Assembly (NCBI GenBank): GCA_920105625.2
Contig: OV050032.1
Coordinates: forward strand, 5,718,129-5,782,128
DNA: 64,000 nucleotides
Origin: Clusia tigrina
Taxonomy: Eukaryota > Arthropoda > Insecta > Diptera > Clusiidae
Reading direction: 5' to 3'
The notes beneath the pieces were generated by a model. It made no database searches. It was not told where the DNA came from and saw only the letters and a list, made by a program, of their open reading frames with translations. Of the stretch, positions 57,483-64,000 are shown one piece after another. The position numbers were made by a program, and so were the translations under genes. Position 1 is the stretch's first letter. Every line of letters begins with the position of its first letter.

Positions 57483-58165
57483 AAAAATAAAGAGAGAAAG
57501 GTAGACACAAAGCCAAAGAGAGAAAGAGAGAGAATAGAAATACAATACACAATTACACCATCCCGAAGCTAGACACCCTTTTCGCAATTAACCCTTTACT
57601 ATACTCGGCTAGCGTAACATTTTTGTTGCCATATCTCATCGGCCAATTAAAGAAAGCTCTCTCTTCTACTCTTATTTATATGCCTTAGAGGCATCTTGAA
57701 CTTGTCCTACTATGCTCGGACTACTTACATAGGAGTCATTACCATATTAATTATGAGCCGCAATATATGAGAGGAAGTTAATAATGCATATGAAGTGGTC
57801 ACACTACTGAAGACAGTATAGATTACAGGACGGAAAACCGTTATTCAATTGGGAACACATCTACTGAGAGAGAAAACAGGAACAGTAGTGCAATTGGAAA
57901 ATTATCACAATGGACAATTTTATGAGGAGAATTATAAGAGAAATCCATAAAAGTAATCATAATGATGAACTGAACTTTGTGCACACTGAATCAAAAAGGT
58001 ACAACAAAGTATTGATTCCATGAACTATACATTAATGCGATTCCAATATATTCGTTCATAGTTCTTCTGAATCATTCTTTAAAAGTATGAACTCTTCAAA
58101 AAAATTTAAATAAATAGTTTTTAAATCGACAATTCAATATCTGTCCGTACACCTTTATCTTATAT
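57483..58165. other. Unassigned AT-rich sequence
   Basis: Purine-rich to about 57545, then AT-rich unique DNA. Nothing recognised. Confidence 0.5.
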
Positions 58166-58420
58166 ATAGATAGATAGAAGTGGGGTAGGCCGGAGAGCCG
58201 CCAAAGAAGGAAGTCTACAAGCATTGAACCATTGATGCCCATTATACTCAGCCTGGAAAAATACTTGTAGGAAGGGGGGGATATAGAGGATTTTGGAGGA
58301 AAGGAAATTACACCTTATCAAACTTATTTGACTCTTTTATAAATCTCAGAAGTCTGTCCAGGGATTATAAATATACGTTATCCACTCCCAACACATCTGA
58401 CCCAAATATGCGCCTCCTTA
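58166..58420 (-). mobile_element. Interspersed repeat (LINE-like 3' end), second long copy
   Basis: Matches 34795-35040 throughout, in the same orientation: GATAGATAGAAGTGGGGTAG, GGCCGGAGAGCCGCC, TTGATGCCCATTATACTCAG, TTATTTGACTCTTTTATAAA. No coding sequence visible. Confidence 0.7.
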
Positions 58421-58564
58421 TTCTGGCAAAGACAGCTATATGGGAATAGCAGAAGCATACATTTACAACGCTTAAGCAATGGTGACCAAACACTATTTGA
58501 AGTCAATGCGGTAACTTCGCTCACGTTACTGTTGCCTGCTTATCGTCGGAGATCAACGCTTCTT

Positions 58565-59430
58565 TAGGTTAGGTTAGGTTAAACCTGGCCCGTCCGTGAA
58601 GGTCACACATAGACCAGCAAGGTCCTTTGTGGTGCCAGATGGATATCCTTTGTAGTATAGATCGTTAAATGGAGAGACGCTCTTAGCAAATCTTAAGAGC
58701 AAAACTGTCACTAATTGTGCGATTTATTCTAGTCCTTCAAACAAAGGGGCTCCCAGATATGTTAGGCGGGTTTTCCAAAGTTTCCCTTGTGTCCTGCTCC
58801 AAAGCTTCCCTTGTGTCCTGCTCCAAAGTTTCCCTTGTGTCCTGCTCCAAAGTTTCCCTTGTGTCCTGCTCCAAAGTTTCCCTTGTGTTCTGCTCTAAAG
58901 TTTCCCTTGTGTCCTGCCCCAAAGTTCCCCTTGTGTCTGCTCCAAAGTTTCCCATGTGTCCTACCCCAAAGTTTCCCTTGTGTCCTGCCCCAAAGTTTCC
59001 CTTGCGCCCTGCTCCGCACATTTCCTGCATTCATCGTTGTTTGTGAGTTCCATCCTTTTAGGGTGTACCGCCGTTAGACAATGACCTGTTAGTATTCCTA
59101 CTACCGTTCAGCAATCCTTCCTTGGAAGCGCCAGTATCGACTTGGTTTGAGTGCCGTACCTTTTGCACTTGAACTTTGCCCTTTTATATGTGGTAGTACT
59201 CCACCTTTCGTCCAACTTTCTCATCATGTCATCTTCAATACGTCTATTGATCATTTGTAGAGTCATCAGTATGTTCCTTACTTGCTCATTGGGTAGAAAG
59301 ATTTCGCTTTTCACCATAGCACCCGCACTCTCATTTCCTTCTATGTTTTTATGGTCTGGCACCCAGTAAATATGTAGCTTCCGTTTGGTGGCCAGTCTAT
59401 CCATTGCTGCTTTGCATTGCAGAACATTTC
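58565..59430 (-). mobile_element. LINE 3' end: RNase H end, disrupted knuckle, 3' UTR
   Basis: The minus frame at 59108-59404 reads RKLHIYWVPDHKNIEGNESAGAM, the last RNase H block (usually 'VPGHxxIxGNExAD'; here two positions differ, including the final catalytic-site Asp, now Gly). It is followed by the linker RIEDDMMRKLDERWSTTTYK. Then come VGILTGHCLTAVHPKRMELT and CRKCAEQGARETLGQDTRETL, where the knuckle passes into a 24-bp tandem array. Beyond the array the C-terminal tail resumes (LLRFAKSVSPFNDLYYKGYP, then GTTKDLAGLCVTFTDGPGLT-stop) and the 3' end is (AACCT)n at 58565-58580. It is inactive because the HX4C half of the knuckle is lost. Confidence 0.82.
58775..59020 (-). repeat. 24-bp tandem array inside a LINE zinc knuckle (~10 units)
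   Basis: CCAAAGTTTCCCTTGTGTCC recurs every 24 bp from 58775 (58799, 58823, 58847, 58871, 58895, 58919), with one 23-bp unit near 58942 and then 58966 and 58990. On the minus strand each unit encodes eight residues (GQDTRETL or EQDTRETL). The 23-bp unit breaks that frame. Confidence 0.9.
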
Positions 59431-62400
59431 TGGAAGATGCTCAGCAAGAAGTTATAGCTTTGGTCACAGCCTGGCTATATAAGTTTACTATCTATAGTTA
59501 CTTTACTATAAGTTGGCTATCTATAGTTTAAGTGTGGAGTGCGTAGCTTCTGCTATGCTGAAGAGCTCTCCAGCTTTCCATGCTGCAAAAACGCTCCCTT
59601 ATTACCTCAGAATTGTTTCACGCTCTTCAAATTTGGTTGGAATTTGCACAAATTGCCATGACATTGAGACTGTGCTAATTTCCAATTGCAATTATACGTG
59701 GCTAGGAAAGTTCATTACAAAATACCTGAAGAAACAATAAGCTGAGAGAAATTGCAAGAAATCCTAATCCTTGATGTTGGGGCAATTGACCCTACACTGC
59801 ATTCCTTGAGGATCCCGATTCCTGCCTACAGTATATCATGCTGCCAGTTTTGTGATAGCTTCCAGGCATGTAATCGCTGTCACACGCAAGCGGCAAATGA
59901 ATTCTTATCACACACACAATGAAGCATGCCTGGCTGCACAAATAAATAAGCGCCTAATCGCCCACAAAGAACGAACATGGCACAGGACCATGGATTTATG
60001 AGGACTCATGCATATTCAGAAGCTCGGTGCAATTCTTTTGAATTGCATGTGGCTTAAGAAGGCTAAGATCGACCACCCAACGGCAGCGCCAATTGTACAC
60101 TCACATAAACACACGCACACACTAACACAAATGCACACACACTAACACAAATGCACACACACACACACCCAGAAGTTGGCAGTGTCAAGCGAAACGTCAT
60201 AAAGTAAGCAACCAAAGCGCATTTAAGCGCTCTGCAAAAAGACCAGCAACGGAACAGAAAACATTACCAAATCGCTTTTGACGCCAGTTTTTCAATTGCA
60301 TTTCAGGAACGCGGTCGACGTGGGGATGGGCAATTTCGCAGGCCGGCGCTCCAGTCCGTTGCATGCAATCATAACAGAAACACTGCGAAAACAATGAAAT
60401 CGAAAAAACACGCTCGATTTTAGTTGAGTGTTTGTGTTTGTTGTTGCTTTTGCTTTTGTGCTTTTATGGCCATGGCGCGAAAACACTTTGCCAGCGTCTA
60501 GACGCTAGACAGCCAAGTCCTGCCGCACGTCAGTTAGCCAACATGGTAGCCGCTCGATGTGGCGGGGAGGTGGGGGGAGTCGATGAGGACAGAGCTCGCC
60601 ATCGTAAATCAACAGGACACGCGGGTCTACTTCCACGCCGAGCCATAAAGTGGCGCAGTGTTGTGGCGGCAGTGACAAAAACAACAAAATTATAGCAATT
60701 GGCGTAATTTGAAAATTATGGTCCTGTTGACCGTGAACTTGAATTATCGTCACTCGCATAACAAACTGCAGCAAAGCGATGGCGGTGGCGGTGGCGGTAC
60801 CGTCAGTGGCAATAGCAGTGGTAGCGCTGGCTGAAGGTGCTCGTTAAGTCCAACGAAAGTGTGAGTGCCAGCGTCCTACTCTCTGGGGAGGTGGTCAGCC
60901 TTGCTGTAAAGTGAGAAGTTGATTTGTGTGAATGGCTCTTCTGGCGGTTCTTTCCTGATCGCATTTGCATGTTTCCTTTTGTACACGAATATCAAACGAG
61001 AGTGGCGGAGGGGGCTGGGCGTGTATGAGCTCTGCTGCTTATCTGGAAATTCTCACGAATTCCACCAAGTATGCAAGTGTTGATAAAACACATGCAAGTG
61101 CATTTCAAATGTTGCACGACTGCGACTGTTTGTTTGTGGTCACGGAATTATGGCAATGTACTCGTATTAAATTACAGAGTGAAGAATGTGTGGAAGAAAT
61201 CAGACAACCACCTCACTACTTAAGTATGCAATGAGTTTGCTTTGCCAGATCTTAATAAAGCTCGCCAATTTCTATTTGTATTTTCCTGTTTATTTATTAC
61301 ACTGCCAGTGACTTTATTGTAATATTTTGATAATTTTCTCCATTTGTTCAATTTTTAACATAAAAACACATTTTTCATGTTCTGTTTTAATATTTGTTTT
61401 TGTTCTGGTGTTGTTTTCCTTTGACCCCTTTGTTCAAGAAAATTCTCGCAAAATGTGAGCTTCTCATAGGAAACTGTCAACAAGCATTGACTTTCAGTCA
61501 CTGCTACAGTAACCGACCAATCTGGGCCCCCGCTTATTAACCACGCCGTTAACCAATCGAGCACAAATTTAAATTCACGGCGCGCCCCATCAATTTCACG
61601 CCCCATTCGTGTATCACTTTTGCCAGTTGTCTTTGCTGGTGCCGCTGTTCTGCCTTTGGTGCTGAATAATTTCTGTTACTGTTGCTGTTTCCTGCTGTGA
61701 CTTGCTGCCTCAATCACGTTGTTCCACTTGTTTCTTGGTGTTCTAAAGTGTGTTCCAGCAGTTTGCTTCACTTGATATCGTAGGAAAACTTTGACATAAT
61801 TCAAGTCAGCGTTCGATCAACTGCTGCTACGGTCGTTGTGAAATCTGCAAAGAATATGAAAACCCAAATTTGAATGAAACTTTTTTGCAATAAGCGCAGG
61901 GGCTCTTACAGAATAGTGGAAAAAATATACTGATCAAAGTCAATCGAAGCCACTCTTTGGTCAATTGACAATGGGAACCACGAACACTTCCACGGCTCTC
62001 GCAAATCATTGGCTCAGAACTTGTTCCCAAACAAATCAGAGCAAAAAGAAAAAAAACTAATTCAGCATTTAATTACACGGGCAGTTGGGCCTCTTGGCAG
62101 CCTCTTCGCCACCGCTCAGTGGCTTTTTAGCATATTTCGCAATGGGCCTGAGAACACCGCCGCGCAATTGAAATCGAATTCGCAACTCTTGGTAAAAAGA
62201 CGAAAAAAAAACGACAAAATCAAACGGAGCAACACAAATCTCCACGCAGAACACAAAAACTTCATTTGCTTAGCCTGGTCTGTTCGAGTTCAGGCCATCA
62301 GACCAACACGCGGGCTTGATCTCGGGCTCGAGTTCATGTTATGCGGCCATAAATCGCGCTGCGATATCAATTCCGCTGCAGACAGCAGTGTTCCTGCCAA

Positions 62401-63329
62401 CAGCAACGCACGCTGATCGGACTGGGCGGACGGCGTAGCTCACGCCGCAATCCAACGCAACGCCAAACAGGGCAAGGAGACACTACGATGCCATGTGGCA
62501 CGCCCGTCCGGCCGCCACCACCACCACCAGCCACGAGGCAAACCGCCCAGCCGCTGCGCGTGAGATACTTTTGGTATTTGCACTCGGGACAGCAGCGAGA
62601 AGAGTTGTAGTGGTGTGTGTGTGTTTGTGTTGGTGTGTATTCGCGCGCTGCTGGCAAAGGTTTGTGCCACAAGGCAAAATATTTGCGGTCGTGTCGTTGT
62701 TGGGTTTAGCACTCCGCCGTTGTTTGTTGTGGCCAGTGTGAATAACTCCGCTGCAGAGCTGTTGCAGTAGACCTCGTTGTTGTTGTTGTTGTTGTTACTG
62801 CTGTATTTTCTTCACCCACACCTGGCCTCTGAGAAAATTGCATACATTGATTTAGCCCTGTAGAAAGAGCTCTTCTGTTACTTTTCCGGTATCCACCACT
62901 TCGAACTTTAAACTTGACTCTAACGGCAGTTTTCTACCGAAGCTCGAGAATCAGGTTATCTGTGGTATCGATTTCCTCAACAACTACGAGTATATGAAGG
63001 ATTCGCCCAACCACGTTTTCTCCAAATATGGCATTGCATCCGACCGCTCAAGCTTTTCCAGTCTTTCGTGGTACAAAATTAAAACCTTGCCTTTACTTGA
63101 CTTTAGAGACAGATATGAGATGAAAAAGGGTGATCTGCAGGAATCATTCAAAAGTAAATATTAAAGATCATTCGAATACAAACTCCTTTTTCCACAGAAA
63201 GTTCGGAAGCACGCGTCTTTCCACTGAACTATATTCGATGCAGTGAACACCTGCTCAGAGGGCAATTAACATGTACACATACGAATGTTAACACAATTCT
63301 ATTCAGTGTACTGATTAGTTGCGAAACCG
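59431..63329. other. Unassigned sequence with CA, GT and GTT microsatellites
   Basis: CA near 60105-60170, GT near 62613-62640, GTT near 62777-62798, GGTGGC near 60781-60800. The 135-codon frame at 62009-62416 starts at TTG and has no domain. No host gene or element recognised. Confidence 0.5.
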
Positions 63330-64000
63330 GAGAGATATATTGAGAGAGAGAGAGAGAGAGAGATAGAGAGAGATGTTGAGAGAGAGAGAAAGCGATATTG
63401 AGAGAAAGATATATTTAGAGAGGGTTAGAGGGAGAGAGAGAGAGATATGAAAGAGAAAGAGAGGGAGATATTAAAAGAGAAATATTGAGGTGGAGTCAGA
63501 GAGATAATGAGAGAGAGATATTGTGAGAGAGATATTGAGAGAGAGAGATATTGAGAGAGAGAGATATTGAGAGAGAGGTTTTGAGAGAGAGAGAAAGATA
63601 TTGAGACAGAGATATTGAGGAAAAGATAAGGAGAGAAAAATATTGAAAGAGAGAAATAGAAACGGATATGGAGAAAGAAAGAGAAGATAGTAGCACAGTG
63701 AAATAAAAAGAGGGATAAAGAGAGAGAGAGAGAGATAGTGAAATATATTGAGAGAGAGAAATACAGAGATAAAGTGAGATAGAAGAGATGGAGAGAAATG
63801 GAGAAAGATGGAGAGAGATGGATAAAAATGGAGAGAAAAGGAGAAAGTTGGTGCGAAATGGAGAAAGATGGAGAAAATTGGAGAGACATGGAGAGAAAGA
63901 GAAATAGAGAGAAAAGAAAGAGAGATAGTGAGATAGTGAAATAAAAAGAGGGATAAAGAGAAAGAGCGAGAGATAGTGAAATATATAGAGAGAGATAAAA
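63330..64000. repeat. GA-rich, C-depleted repeat tract running off the window end
   Basis: Irregular units of GAGAGAGATATTGAGAGA, AAAGATGGAGAGA and related words. The plus strand has only about ten to fifteen C residues in some 670 bp. The minus-strand frames rich in Leu and Ser (up to 154 codons) are translations of this repeat and not genes. The tract continues past 64000. Confidence 0.92.

Noticed and set aside
63425..63889. 154-codon Ser/Leu/Phe-rich frame suggesting a membrane protein.
   Set aside because: It is the translation of the GA-rich repeat.
1..64000. CRISPR arrays, bacterial operons, phage or plasmid features.
   Set aside because: The composition and all recognised elements are those of an insect nuclear genome. 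The tandem arrays have no spacer structure.

Overview
The window looks like non-coding DNA of a higher fly, most likely a tephritid fruit fly. This is an inference. The evidence is a mariner whose last catalytic spacing fits the rosa (DD41D) group known from tephritids, a second DD34D mariner, many fly-type non-LTR retrotransposon (LINE) fragments ending in CCHC zinc knuckles, and dense CA, CAA/TTG and CAG microsatellites in AT-rich DNA. I found no convincing host protein-coding gene. Most long open frames lie inside transposon debris, tandem repeats or low-complexity DNA. The window is probably intergenic or part of a large intron. One 25-base microexon candidate (36041-36065) is the only hint of host transcript structure.

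Layout. 0-7.4 kb: an inverted-repeat element with a small hAT-like MITE nested in it, a degenerate tRNA-like sequence, a minus-strand LINE 3' end whose zinc-knuckle segment is tandemly repeated six times (105-bp units), a second MITE copy, and a LINE RNase H/knuckle relic. 7.4-10.2 kb: a rosa-like mariner next to a 5'-truncated RTE-like LINE with a 14-bp target-site duplication. 11-19.4 kb: three tandem arrays (104, ~60/239 and 176 bp) and a 63-bp LINE tail insertion with a perfect 13-bp target-site duplication. 19.4-29 kb: mostly unique DNA with microsatellites and two LINE 3' ends. 29-36 kb: the third MITE copy, several LINE 3' ends on both strands and an 84-bp array. 36-44 kb: mostly unique DNA plus the DD34D mariner, which carries a piece of LINE coding sequence. 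44-50 kb: a degenerate ~185-bp repeat, a ~120-bp array that grades into a LINE 3' UTR, the LINE body, and a 78-bp array. 52.5-56 kb: a nest of LINEs in opposite orientations. 56.8-64 kb: purine-rich tracts, another LINE whose knuckle region holds a 24-bp array, and a C-depleted GA tract running off the window end.

Main themes. First, a 192-276 bp MITE family has three copies, all with perfect 8-bp target duplications, and its length changes by whole 21-bp internal repeat units. Second, the 3' ends of LINEs (zinc knuckle or 3' UTR) have repeatedly seeded tandem arrays. Third, several unrelated arrays share an alternating A/B dimer organisation. The transposase and reverse-transcriptase genes that can be read are all broken by frameshifts, stops or lost catalytic residues, so nothing here looks autonomous.
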